Made by a program: the position numbers and the translations under genes. From NCBI GenBank assembly GCA_963784995.1, contig CAWATZ010000002.1:868001-932000 (forward strand): a stretch of DNA of 64,000 bases, in the 5' to 3' direction. Each line of letters starts with the position of its first letter. Position 1 is the stretch's first letter. This document shows, one piece after another, positions 54,699-62,859 of this stretch. Below the pieces are notes generated by a model, which had not been told where the DNA came from, searched no databases, and worked only from the letters and a program-made list of their open reading frames with translations. The stretch comes from CAWATZ01 sp963784995 (GTDB lineage Bacteria; Planctomycetota; Planctomycetia; Gemmatales; Gemmataceae).

Positions 54699-55619
54699 AT
54701 GAAACCTGCAGACGCACGGGACACGGACGAGTATCTGCCGTCGAGGAGCAGCGACGTGCATCCCCCGGCAGCCATTTCGTCCCGGGTTGAAGTGGACCTG
54801 GCTGGCCGGTCCCACCAGGGAAACGTTCGCTCCAACAATGAGGACCATTTCCTCATCGCCCGCACCGAGCGGACCCTGAAAACGCTGCTGACCAACCTGC
54901 CCGAGGGACAGGTCCCGGATCACTTCGGCGAGGTCGGCTACGGCATGGTCGTGGCCGACGGCATGGGAGGAAGCGCGGCCGGCGAGGTTGCCAGCCGGCT
55001 GGCCATCAGCACCCTGGTTAACCTGGCGCTGAACACCTCCGACTGGGTCATGCGCACCGGGCAGTGGCAAACGGAGGAGATTATCCAGCGGATGGTGGAC
55101 CGCTACCGCCGGATCGATGCCGTCTTGTGCGAGCAAAGCGAAAACAACCCTGGCTTGAGCGGCATGGGGACGACCATGACCGTGGCCCTGAGCCTCGGCC
55201 GCGATCTCATCCTGACCCACGTCGGCGATTCGCGGGCCTACCTTCTGCGGAAGCAGCAGCTCCTGCAATTAACGCACGATCAGACCCTGGCCCAGTCCCT
55301 CGCGGACCAGGGCGCCATCCGTCAGGAGGAAACGGCGACGCACTGGCTCCGCCACGTCCTCACCAACGCTCTCGGTGGGGGCAAGACACGAAGCGAACCG
55401 GAGGTCCAGCACCTGACGCTGGACAGCGAGGACCAGCTGCTCCTTTGCACCGATGGGCTGACGGGGTGCGTGGACGACCCGGCCATCGCCGCAATCCTCG
55501 CCAGCTCGACGTCCGCGGACGACGCCTGCAACGCCCTCGTCGAGCTGGCCCTCCGAAACGGAGGCAAGGACAACGTGACCGTCGTCCTGGCCCGCTATCG
55601 GATTCCCAAGGACGTCTGA
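54699..55619 (+). CDS. PP2C-family Ser/Thr protein phosphatase
   Basis: A 306-residue phosphatase. PP2C motifs appear in order: GRSHQGNVRSNNEDHFLI (motif 1, metal Asp), YGMVVADGMGGSAAGEVASR, GMGTTMTVALSLG, LTHVGDSRAYLLRKQQLLQL, the LTHDQTLAQSL segment, LLLCTDGLTGCVDD and GGKDNVTVVLARY. This is the single-domain Stp type that reverses Hanks-kinase phosphorylation. A strong ribosome binding site (AAGGAGG) precedes ATG 54699. It follows the GH57 gene in the same direction and may have its own regulation. A perfect palindrome lies between it and the convergent sigma-factor gene. Confidence 0.93.
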   Translation: MKPADARDTDEYLPSRSSDVHPPAAISSRVEVDLAGRSHQGNVRSNNEDHFLIARTERTLKTLLTNLPEGQVPDHFGEVGYGMVVADGMGGSAAGEVASRLAISTLVNLALNTSDWVMRTGQWQTEEIIQRMVDRYRRIDAVLCEQSENNPGLSGMGTTMTVALSLGRDLILTHVGDSRAYLLRKQQLLQLTHDQTLAQSLADQGAIRQEETATHWLRHVLTNALGGGKTRSEPEVQHLTLDSEDQLLLCTDGLTGCVDDPAIAAILASSTSADDACNALVELALRNGGKDNVTVVLARYRIPKDV

Positions 55620-55647
55620 GGACCTCACTTACCGGCTGTAACTGTTT

Positions 55648-55717
55648 GGCGAGCGGCGCGGCGTCAGCCCGCCGGTAACACGTGCAATACCGGCGGGCTG
55701 ACGCCGCGCCGCTCGCC
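55648..55717. repeat. 30-bp perfect inverted repeat, GGCGAGCGGCGCGGCGTCAG family, copy 2
   Basis: Arms 55648-55677 and 55688-55717 are exact reverse complements around a 10-base loop. The arms match copy 1 (36676-36742) apart from the loop-proximal base or two. Both copies sit between convergent genes. Confidence 0.92.
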
Positions 55718-55734
55718 TTTTCTGTTCGTGGATC

Positions 55735-56457
55735 TTACCGGCTCGACTTCGGATTGACCCGGTTCATGGGTTTCGCAAACGGCGGCCGCTTGCCCGGGGC
55801 GGGTTTCTCCTTGGGGTCGAAAGCAGTGTAGGTGCCTTCCAGAGCGGTCCCCAGGCCCTGGAAGTACAGCAGAAAGCCATACAGGTCCTTCGCGCCGTTG
55901 CTGGTCAGCGGCCCCAGTTTGCCCAGCGGGTTTGGCCCGGCGAGAAGGATGCGGAAGTTGCTGATCACCAGCCGGTCGTCTTGCACCCGGAAGCGGTAGC
56001 TGAACGGCAGGTCCGTCAGCGTCTCGGTGAAGAGCGGTTCGACAGCGGACCAGAGTCCCAGATAGGGCTTCAGTTCCGCGTATTTCTCGCCGTCGGGGAC
56101 CTTGACGTGGTTGAGGCGGACACCGGTGAGGATGCCGTAGATGGTGCCGGTGCTGCTGAGCGAGTACTCCGCCTCGGTGGCCACTTCAAACTCGAAGCCC
56201 ATCACCGAGCCCTCGATCAGACCGAGGACGCGCTCCTCCTCGTAGGTCCACGTCAGCCGGCCGGAGCCGTAGGGCTGGGCTTCGACTTCCTTGACAAAGG
56301 TGCCGGCCGGCAAGCGGATCACCGCTTCCCGCCGGCGTGGGGTCGCCTTGTTCGGTGCCGGACGAGCGGCCGGTTCGCCGGGCTCCTTCCCCGGCTCGGC
56401 CTCGGGCGCATTCGAGGTCCGCTTCCTCCCGGTTGCGGTCGCCGACGTTGCCCGCAC
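55735..56457 (-). CDS. C-terminal extension of the second ECF sigma factor (separate frame)
   Basis: About 240 codons that continue the sigma-factor gene in another frame. A Pro/Glu/Ala linker (NAPEAEPGKEPGEPAARPAP) leads to a beta-rich domain: GTFVKEVEAQPYGSGRLTWT, then EERVLGLIEGSVMGFEFEV and YSLSSTGTIYGILTGVRLNH. It lies beyond the predicted membrane helix of the sigma factor and so would be outside the cytoplasm. It looks like a sensor domain, but I do not recognise the family. The overlap with the sigma frame (56186-56457) and the lack of a good start suggest one gene with a single-base break between about 56360 and 56460. Two overlapping genes remain possible. Confidence 0.65.
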   Translation of the reverse strand: MRATSATATGRKRTSNAPEAEPGKEPGEPAARPAPNKATPRRREAVIRLPAGTFVKEVEAQPYGSGRLTWTYEEERVLGLIEGSVMGFEFEVATEAEYSLSSTGTIYGILTGVRLNHVKVPDGEKYAELKPYLGLWSAVEPLFTETLTDLPFSYRFRVQDDRLVISNFRILLAGPNPLGKLGPLTSNGAKDLYGFLLYFQGLGTALEGTYTAFDPKEKPAPGKRPPFAKPMNRVNPKSSR

Positions 56458-57319
56458 GCCGGCCCTTCTCGGGACCGTCCGCGGCCGTCGCCCAGCGATG
56501 GAGGGTCAACCCGGTCAGGCCGATGGCCAGCAATACCACCAGGGCCAGGTACTTCAGTCGCTCTTGGAACATGGCTCGCACCACTCCTTTGGCCAGGGTA
56601 ATCGTTTGTTCGGGAACACCAATCGCATCCAGGGACTCGCCGGCCAGGGCCTTGAGGGCGGCCCGGGCCGTGGCACGCAGCCACTCGCCCTTGACGGCCG
56701 GGGCCGCCATTGTGCCCAGCAACCCGGCAAAGACAACCGGCGTCACGCCGCGGCGGGTCAGGGACTGCTGGAGACGCTGGCGGGCCCAGGCCAGGCGCGT
56801 CAGCACGGTCCCTTTCGGCCAGCCCAGGCGCTGGGCCGCTTCCGCCGTCGTCAGTCCGGCCGCGTAGCAGAGCTGCACCGGCAGCCGATACTTCTCCGGC
56901 AGCCGGGCCATCTCCTCCGCCAGCAAGTCGCGCAGACCCTCGTCGCCGGCCAGTTCGCGGCCTGGCACCTCCTCGGGCACGGGCAAGTAGCGTCGTTGCT
57001 GCTGCCAGAGCCGGCGGGCCACGTTGCTGGCGACGCGATACAGCCAGCGGCCGAGGACGGCCCGGTTGCGGATCGAGTGGGCCCGGCGGACCAGGACGAG
57101 GAAGGTGGCCTGGGCGGCGTCATCGACGTCGGCCGGGCAGCGCAGCCAGCACCGACAGGCCGCGCGCACCGCTCCCCCGTGGCGCTCGAGCAGCGCCTCG
57201 AAGGCGTTCTCGTCGCCCTCGTCAAGGAAGCAGGCCAGCAGTTCCGTGTCTGGACGCGGATCGCGCCGCAACAGCGGTCCGGCAGTTTCCAGGAGCAAAT
57301 CGAGCCGTCTGGGTGGCAT
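56186..57319 (-). CDS. ECF sigma factor with transmembrane segment
   Basis: Sigma region 2 is DENAFEALLERHGGAVRAAC with DVDDAAQATFLVLVRRAH. Region 4 is RLPEKYRLPVQLCYAAGLTT with AAQRLGWPKGTVLTRLAWAR. After it come a linker and one membrane helix (LKYLALVVLLAIGLTGLTLH). Past about residue 290 this frame becomes arginine/glycine-rich and is probably wrong, while a convincing domain continues in the frame ending at 55735. ATG 57319 begins PPRRLDLLLETAGPLLRRD. Like the factor at 7691-8821, it is of the planctomycete type with a built-in extension and no separate anti-sigma gene. Confidence 0.85.
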   Translation of the reverse strand: MPPRRLDLLLETAGPLLRRDPRPDTELLACFLDEGDENAFEALLERHGGAVRAACRCWLRCPADVDDAAQATFLVLVRRAHSIRNRAVLGRWLYRVASNVARRLWQQQRRYLPVPEEVPGRELAGDEGLRDLLAEEMARLPEKYRLPVQLCYAAGLTTAEAAQRLGWPKGTVLTRLAWARQRLQQSLTRRGVTPVVFAGLLGTMAAPAVKGEWLRATARAALKALAGESLDAIGVPEQTITLAKGVVRAMFQERLKYLALVVLLAIGLTGLTLHRWATAADGPEKGRRAGNVGDRNREEADLECARGRAGEGARRTGRSSGTEQGDPTPAGSGDPLAGRHLCQGSRSPALRLRPADVDLRGGARPRSDRGLGDGLRV

Positions 57320-57658
57320 GAGCCCTCCTGACCCCCGGTCGCATCCTACTCACTACCAGAACAGTGCAGGCAAGCGGGGACTTGATTTTGGAAAATTGTA
57401 GCTTCCGCCCCGCGGAGGGAAAAGAGCGAATGTGCTCGCCTGGGTGTTCCTCCGGATCCTGGGAGCCCGAGCCGCGCACGCAGCGCAGCGGAGTAAGCGG
57501 TCCGCGGAGCTCCGCAGGGCCGCTTACTCCGCTGCGCTGCGTGCGCGGCTCGGCAACTGCGTTGAGAACGTGTCCATCCTGGCCGCGTCGGATAGGAAAG
57601 AAGCATGGCAATCGGCCGACGATTGCCGTATCCACCAAGCGGCGGGAGGTGCCCCGCG
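57320..57658. other. Divergent spacer with one long palindrome
   Basis: The 339 bases between the sigma-factor start and the phosphotransferase start contain a 34-bp inverted repeat (57467-57553). No gene or strong promoter is recognised in the rest. Confidence 0.6.
57467..57553. repeat. 34-bp perfect inverted repeat upstream of the APH-family gene
   Basis: Arms 57467-57500 (CCGAGCCGCGCACGCAGCGC and on) and 57520-57553 are exact reverse complements. The 19-base centre contains GCGGAGCTCCGC, itself a small palindrome. Confidence 0.92.
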
Positions 57659-58722
57659 ATGACCGGCTTACCGGATTGGGCGGCCCGGCTGGAAGGCTTT
57701 CTGGCGGAACAGACTCGGTCCTCCGTGCGTCTGACGCACTTGCGGCAATTGACCGGCGGCGCCAGCCGGGACACCTGGGCCGTGGACGCGGAAGTCCTCT
57801 CCGGCCCGGAGGCAGGTCCGCAACGGCTCGTACTGCGGCGCGACCTGGGCGGAGTCATCGCCGAGCAGGCCCTGAGCCGGGAGCAGGAATTTCGCGTCCT
57901 GCAAGCGGCCCACGCCGCCGGCGTGCTGGTGCCCCGGCCGCGCTGGCTCTGTGCCGATCCGGCCGTGCTGGGTGTCCCCTTCTTCCTGATGGACCGCCTG
58001 GAGGGCGAATCGGTGGGCCGGCGCGTGGTGCGCGAGCCGGGCCTGGCCCGGGCCCGTGCGATGCTGCCGCGGCAGATGGCCGAGCAGCTGGTCCTGATCC
58101 ACCACATCGACCCAATCCAGGCGGGTCTCGATTTTCTTCCCCGACCGCCGCTGCAGCAGTCGCCCGCCCATGCATGCCGTGGAGCAGCTGGCCGTGCAAC
58201 TGCAGACGCTGGGCGAGCCGCATCCGGTCCTCCACCTGGCCATTCACTGGCTGCTGCACCATCTCCCGGAATCGCTGCGACCAGACGCCGCCGACGCTCG
58301 TGCATGGCGATTTCCGGGTCGGCAATCTGATGGTCGGCCCCGAGGGACTGGTCGGCGTCTTCGACTGGGAGTTCGCCCACGTGGGCGATCCGCTGGAGGA
58401 CCTGGCCTGGCCCTGCGTCCGCTCCTGGCGCTTTGGCCAGGACGGGCTTCCCCTGGGCGGCCTGGCCGGGCTCGACGAGTTCCTCGACGTTTACGAGCGG
58501 CGGAGCGGCCGAAAGGTTTCGCGCTCCGGCCTGCGCTTCTGGGAAATCGTGGGCAATCTGCGCTGGGCGGTCGGCTGCATTGCCCAGGCGAACCGGCACC
58601 TGTCGGGACAGGCACCGAGCATTGAGCTGGCCAGCCTCGGCCGGCGGACCGCCGAGATGGAACTGGAGTTGCTTGAGCTGATCGAACAGGCGGAAGCGGG
58701 AGCCGGAGGAAAGTCTCCATGA
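57659..58722 (+). CDS. APH-family phosphotransferase (kinase-like), two frame breaks
   Basis: About 354 residues after joining three frames. ATG 57659 follows GGGAGG. Frame 1 gives LTHLRQLTGGASRDTWAVDA, the nucleotide loop, and VLRRDLGG with the likely ATP-contacting residue. Frame 2 (from about 58165) gives HAVEQLAVQLQTLGEPHP. Frame 3 (from about 58290) gives the catalytic loop VHGDFRVGNLMVGPEG and the metal site VFDWEFAHVGDPLEDLAW, then runs to TGA 58720-58722. The family phosphorylates small molecules or acts with acyl-CoA metabolism genes. Proteins of this type are often next to DUF6285 genes, as here, with a four-base ATGA overlap. The breaks near 58160 and 58290 may be sequence errors. 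Confidence 0.75.
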
Positions 58723-59161
58723 TGGATCGACCAACGAGTCTGGAGCTGATCCAGGCGGTCCGGCACTTTCTGGAGAAGGAGTTACAGCCGGGCCTGACCG
58801 ACCCCCGGCTGCGCTTCCAGACCCTGGTGGCTGCGCACGTCCTGGGGATTGTCGAGCGGGAGTTGCCGGTTGCCGAGGCGCTGCTGGAGGAGGAGGCCCG
58901 GTTGCTGGAGCAGATTCTCGGTCAGCCGGTCGGGCGCGACCAGCACGGACCACTACTTCAGCAAGAAGTGTATCGGGCCAACGTGGAGCTGTGCGAGCGG
59001 ATACGCCAGGGACGTTACGATGAAGCGGCCATGCGGTCCCTGCGCGAGCAGTTGCGATTGCTGGTGGTGCGCAACTGGAGATCGCCAATCCTCGACATCT
59101 GGGTTCTCTCAACACCTGGGGCGTTGCCCCAGGCTATCGTGTTGCGCCCCTTCGGGGCTGA
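58719..59161 (+). CDS. DUF6285-like protein ending inside a palindromic repeat
   Basis: It starts MMDRPTSLELIQAVRHFLEK behind GGAGGAAAGTCTCC and overlaps the previous stop by four bases. LRFQTLVAAHVLGIVERELP fits the DUF6285 family found beside APH-type genes. The original frame stays open to 59999, antisense to the next gene, which is not credible. From about 59070 another frame reads LEIANPRHLG, the usual C-terminal sequence of this family. It then runs on as SLNTWGVAPGYRVAPLRG to a TGA at 59159-59161 that lies in a palindrome. So a one-base break plus a stop codon supplied by the repeat is the best reading. Function unknown. Confidence 0.65.
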
Positions 59162-59215
59162 AAACCCTGTCTTTCGCCCCGAAGGGGCGCAACAGGATAG
59201 CCTGGGGCAACGCCC
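59118..59215. repeat. 38-bp-arm inverted repeat, GTTGCGCCCCTTCGGGGC family, third copy
   Basis: Arms beginning GGGCGTTGCCCCAGGCTATC pair over about 38 bases with one mismatch. The inner part GTTGCGCCCCTTCGGGGC is the same as in the tandem units at 37305-37594. Extra direct copies of GGCAACGCCCCAGG follow to about 59260. Confidence 0.88.
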
Positions 59216-59273
59216 AGTGTTGCGGCAACGCCCCAGGTGTTGCGGGCAACGCCCCAGGCGTGGTCCGCCGCGC

Positions 59274-60452
59274 TCATCCCGTGGCGGACACCCGGCTGCG
59301 CACCTCTCCCTGGAGCCAGCGCTGCATCCGGTTCAGCTCGCGGGTCCAGTTCTCGCTGCACCGCCGCTGACAGAAGGCGTCGTAGAGCAGATCGAGCGTT
59401 TCCAGCAAGTGCCTGACCTGGGTCATGCGTTCCTCAAGCCGGGCCCGGTCCTCGGAGGCCTCGGGGGCGGGCAGCTTGGCCCCGCTGATCGCCAGGGTCT
59501 CGGCCTGCAGCGTCAGGTCGTATTGCTGCTCGTGCCGGACCAATGTCATGCCGACCTTGCGCGGCAAGCGGCCTGCCTGGATGGCCTTGCGCGCCTCCGG
59601 CAGCCGGGTGGGACTTTCGCTGCTGATCGTCTCCCGGCCGTGCGTGCCGCGCGGACACTCCAGCACCAGGGTGCGCGACAGCATCAGCGCCACCTCGCCG
59701 CCGTCCGACAGAGTGACCGTGTCGCCCTCCACGTCGAGGACGTACCAGAGCCAGAGCAGATACTCGTTGCCCAGGAAATCCCGGCTGCCCTCGTCGGGCA
59801 GCCAGGCCATCTCGGTTGGCGACTGCCCTGGAACAAAGGGCGACGGCCGGGCGTCGTCGACCTGGCGCATCTGACCCCGGGTCTGGGCCAGCTGGAAGGC
59901 CAGCCGGCCGGCGCCCAGCGGCTCGAAACCCTGGCCGAAGGTTTGCTCGAACAGCGCGTGCAGCCGATCGAGGGCCCCCGCCGAGGTCGTGCCCACTAGC
60001 AGCTCGTTCGATGGAGCATCCCACAGGATCGGAAACACCTTGCGGCGCAGGAAACGGCCGTCCTTCGCTTCCGCTTCCAGCCGCTGCAGGGCGTTGGCCT
60101 TGGCCTCGCGGCGCTGCTTGACGCTGGGCCGGCGGCCTGGATTGGCTGCCGTCATGGCCTGCAACTCCTCCTGGAGGTAGGCGCGCAGCAGGTCCGAAGG
60201 CAGCTTGTTGACGTCCACCCGCAGGCTGAAGTGCAGGGTGTCGTTGACAATGTTCTTTTCCAGGCTGAAGGTCCGATCCAGGACGTGGTCGCCCGCGGTC
60301 CAGCCGACCTCGATGCCGTCCGGGGAAGCCACCTTTTGCTTGCCGATGGCGCAGGCGTCCAGCCGCTCCAGGTGTTCCGGTCCGAACAGCCGCGGCGACG
60401 GGCCTTTCACTCGAAAGCGAACAAAGCTGCTCCGGCCAGTGAAGAATCCCAT
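59274..60452 (-). CDS. RdgC-like recombination-associated protein
   Basis: A 392-residue soluble protein. ATG 60452 follows GGAGGAG and begins GFFTGRSSFVRFRVKGPSPR, then LFGPEHLERLDACAIGKQKV. Further segments are IGVEVGWTAGDH-type strands, NKLPSDLLRAYLQEELQAMT, PSVKQRREAKANALQRLEAE and PILWDAPSNELLVGTTSAGA. The layout resembles RdgC, a ring-shaped DNA-binding protein that limits RecA activity, in its planctomycete form. The assignment is by pattern and not certain. It is the last of a minus-strand run and faces the DUF6285 gene across a palindrome. Confidence 0.65.
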   Translation of the reverse strand: MGFFTGRSSFVRFRVKGPSPRLFGPEHLERLDACAIGKQKVASPDGIEVGWTAGDHVLDRTFSLEKNIVNDTLHFSLRVDVNKLPSDLLRAYLQEELQAMTAANPGRRPSVKQRREAKANALQRLEAEAKDGRFLRRKVFPILWDAPSNELLVGTTSAGALDRLHALFEQTFGQGFEPLGAGRLAFQLAQTRGQMRQVDDARPSPFVPGQSPTEMAWLPDEGSRDFLGNEYLLWLWYVLDVEGDTVTLSDGGEVALMLSRTLVLECPRGTHGRETISSESPTRLPEARKAIQAGRLPRKVGMTLVRHEQQYDLTLQAETLAISGAKLPAPEASEDRARLEERMTQVRHLLETLDLLYDAFCQRRCSENWTRELNRMQRWLQGEVRSRVSATG

Positions 60453-60570
60453 TTGCTCCTCCGAGAATCCGCGTGCTGGGCTCCTGACGTGGACCAGGCA
60501 ATCCACCCCCTGTCTATCGGCCCAAGCCCCGGCCGTGGTTCAGCAAGGTTGCGAAGGCAAGGAAGACCGA

Positions 60571-61572
60571 TCAGTGGGCCGCCCGGCGCAGCCGATCCAG
60601 CACGGCCAGCCAGTCTGCGGAATCGGGGGGAAGAGTCACGAGGATGCGCTCCAGGCCGGCATCGTCCAGCACGTGCAGGGCGGAGTAAAGCCCGGCCGCG
60701 TAACCGGCCGGGTCGGCGGGCAAGGCCAGGACAGGGATGGCTGCGGTTTCAAGATCCGCCGGGGGCTCGCCGAGATGGAGCAACCCAACCCGAAGGCCCG
60801 CAGCCGACAGGGAGCGCACCTGCCCCGGTCCGTCCCGCACACACTCCAGCGGCGTTCGCGGGGCATAGTGGCGGGAAAGCAGACCCGGGGAGGGAAGAGC
60901 GGCCTCTCCGTACGTGAGAAGCTCCGGCAGCACGATTGGGCCGATCACCGCTTCCAGGTCGCTCCGGGCGATCAGCCCCGGACGGAGCAGTCGCGGAGGA
61001 GTGCAGGTCAGGTCAAGGACGGTGGACTCGATGCCGCCTGGTGTGGGTCCGGCGTCGAGGATGAGATGGACCCGGCCGGCAAGACCGCGCAGCACGTGCT
61101 CAGCCCGGGTCGGCGACAGCATGCCGGAGCGATTGGCGCTGGGTGCCGCGATGGGCAGCCTCGTCGCACGGATCAAGGCCCGGGCCACCGGATGGGCAGG
61201 CACACGGACAGCCACCGTGGGGCCGTTCGCAGTCACGGTGTCGGGAACAAGGTCGCGCCGGGGAAGGACGAGGGTCAGTGGGCCGGGCCAGAAGCGCTCG
61301 GCCAGCAGACGGGCGCGGTCGGGCCAGTCGGCTGCAACGGTCGGAACGTCGGCGGCGTCGGCCAGGTGGACGATCAGCGGGTTGTTGGCGGGCCGGCCCT
61401 TCGCCAGGAAGATCCCGGCAACGGCGTGCGGATCGAGGGCATTGGCTCCCAGACCGTACACTGTCTCGGTGGGAAAGGCCACAAGCCCGCCCTGACGCAA
61501 GACGGCGGCAGCACGCTCGATACGATCTGGCTGAGGCGATTGCGGATCGACTTCGAGCAGCTGAGTGTCCAT
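60571..61572 (-). CDS. tsaC: L-threonylcarbamoyladenylate synthase (Sua5 type)
   Basis: A 333-residue Sua5-type enzyme. It makes threonylcarbamoyl-AMP for the universal t6A37 tRNA modification. The YrdC domain shows RQGGLVAFPTETVYGLGANA, FLAKGRPANNPLIVHL, RFWPGPLTLVLPR, VAVRVPAHPVARALI and APSANRSGMLSPT. The extra C-terminal Sua5 domain starts near GLLSRHYAPRTPLE, including the conserved SRHYAP. ATG 61572 is used; a GTG at 61590 is possible. A 37-bp palindrome fills the space between this start and the stop of cysE, so the two genes may be cotranscribed through it. Confidence 0.95.
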   Translation of the reverse strand: MDTQLLEVDPQSPQPDRIERAAAVLRQGGLVAFPTETVYGLGANALDPHAVAGIFLAKGRPANNPLIVHLADAADVPTVAADWPDRARLLAERFWPGPLTLVLPRRDLVPDTVTANGPTVAVRVPAHPVARALIRATRLPIAAPSANRSGMLSPTRAEHVLRGLAGRVHLILDAGPTPGGIESTVLDLTCTPPRLLRPGLIARSDLEAVIGPIVLPELLTYGEAALPSPGLLSRHYAPRTPLECVRDGPGQVRSLSAAGLRVGLLHLGEPPADLETAAIPVLALPADPAGYAAGLYSALHVLDDAGLERILVTLPPDSADWLAVLDRLRRAAH

Positions 61573-61586
61573 GACGGTTGGGCACC

Positions 61587-61673
61587 CCACTCCCCCGCGT
61601 GTTAGCCCGACGCGCCAGCGAGGTTCTTGGGTTTTCCCTCGCTGGCGCGTCGGGCTAACACGCGGGGGAGTGG
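61587..61673. repeat. 37-bp perfect inverted repeat exactly filling the cysE-tsaC spacer
   Basis: Arms 61587-61623 and 61637-61673 are exact reverse complements around a 13-base loop. The right arm ends at the base next to the cysE stop codon (61674-61676) and the left arm ends 14 bases before the tsaC ATG. It shares TGTTAGCCCGACGCGC with the repeat at 9961-10032. Confidence 0.95.
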
Positions 61674-62633
61674 TCAGATCTCGTAGCTCAACCCATTGCT
61701 ATCCGTCCTGGGCGGGCCCTTCATGCGCAGCGACGGCTTCTCCAGCGACACGATGGTTTGCGGCGCGACGCTGTGCGTCAGCCAGACGCTGGAGCCGATC
61801 ACGGCATGATGGCCGATCACCGTATCGCCGCCGAGGATGGTGGCGTTGGCGTACACCACCACGTCATCTTCCAGGGTCGGATGGCGTTTCCGGCCGCGGA
61901 TGATGTTGCCGGAGGCATCGCGCGGGAAGGACAGAGCGCCCAGCGTCACGCCCTGGTAGAGCTTGACGTTGGTGCCGATGTCGCAGGTCTCGCCAATGAC
62001 AACGCCGGTGCCGTGGTCGATGAAGAAGCCTGGACCGATGCGAGCCCCGGGATGAATGTCCACGCCGGTCTTGGAGTGGGCGTGTTCGGTCATCATCCGG
62101 GGGATCAGCGGCACGCCAAGCAGGAGTATTTCGTGGGCCAGCCGGTAGATCGACACCGCTTCCAGGCCGGGATAGCAGAAGATGACCTCGTGATAGTTCT
62201 TGGCGGCCGGGTCGCCCTCGAAGGCCGCTTGCACGTCCTGCTCCAGGATCAGCCGGATGTCGGGCAGCCGCCGCAGGAACTCGATGGCCTTCTGCTGGGC
62301 CAGGCCCTCGCAATCGACGCCGCCGCGGGCGTTCATGGGAATGCAATCCTGCTCGTGCCGCAGGGCCCGGGTGATCTGCTGGGTCAGCTTGTCGTGCAGG
62401 CCGTCGATCAGATCGCCGACGTGGTACTCGACGTTGCCGATGTGCAGGTTCTGCCGCCGCCAGTAGCCGGGGTAGAGGATGTCCATCAGGTCGCAGATCA
62501 CCTCGCCGAGGATCTCCCGGCTGGGCAGCGGCTTGTGGCCCAGGTGGCTGGTCCGGCTGCACTCGGTGTAGGTGCCGACGATCGTTTCCGTGATCTCGGG
62601 CAGCGCTTCTTTCAGACGAATGTCGGTAGCCAT
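61674..62633 (-). CDS. cysE: Serine O-acetyltransferase (EpsC/CysE type)
   Basis: A 319-residue enzyme that acetylates L-serine for cysteine synthesis. The N-terminal 170 residues are helical (HVGDLIDGLHDKLTQQITRA, DCEGLAQQKAIEFLRRLPDI). The left-handed beta-helix follows with EHAHSKTGVDIHPGARIGPG, the catalytic FIDHGTGVVIGETCDIG, LYQGVTLGALSFPRD, RHPTLEDDVVVYANATILGG and VIGSSVWLT. Length and layout match the EpsC/SAT group. ATG 62633 has CAGGT upstream. Its stop codon abuts a perfect palindrome. Confidence 0.95.
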   Translation of the reverse strand: MATDIRLKEALPEITETIVGTYTECSRTSHLGHKPLPSREILGEVICDLMDILYPGYWRRQNLHIGNVEYHVGDLIDGLHDKLTQQITRALRHEQDCIPMNARGGVDCEGLAQQKAIEFLRRLPDIRLILEQDVQAAFEGDPAAKNYHEVIFCYPGLEAVSIYRLAHEILLLGVPLIPRMMTEHAHSKTGVDIHPGARIGPGFFIDHGTGVVIGETCDIGTNVKLYQGVTLGALSFPRDASGNIIRGRKRHPTLEDDVVVYANATILGGDTVIGHHAVIGSSVWLTHSVAPQTIVSLEKPSLRMKGPPRTDSNGLSYEI

Positions 62634-62647
62634 GGGTGTTACCTGGT

Positions 62648-62680
62648 TAGCGGCGACGCGCAGCGGAGCGCGTGCGAGAC
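62648..62680. repeat. Partial copy of the GCGCAGCGGAGCGCG repeat
   Basis: TTAGCGGCGACGCGCAGCGG and following bases resemble one arm of the inverted repeat at 37624-37696 without its partner arm. It lies just upstream of cysE. Confidence 0.4.
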
Positions 62681-62859
62681 AGCGCGACAGGAGGAATCGC
62701 TTCCTCTTCTTTCATCGTAGCGAGAGGAGCCTGCCAATTATACCCTCCCGTTTCACCTTCGTCCTGTCTCCGCGTGAAAATCCAGCCAAACCGGGCAGAC
62801 CGTGACGAAGAACACGCCGGTAATGCCGAGCGGTTGGGGAAGGGGTCGGTCTGGCATCC

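Noticed and set aside
59162..59999. Long plus-strand extension of the DUF6285-like frame
   Set aside because: It is antisense to the RdgC-like gene and low in protein character; a frame break near 59070 followed by the TGA at 59159 explains the gene better.
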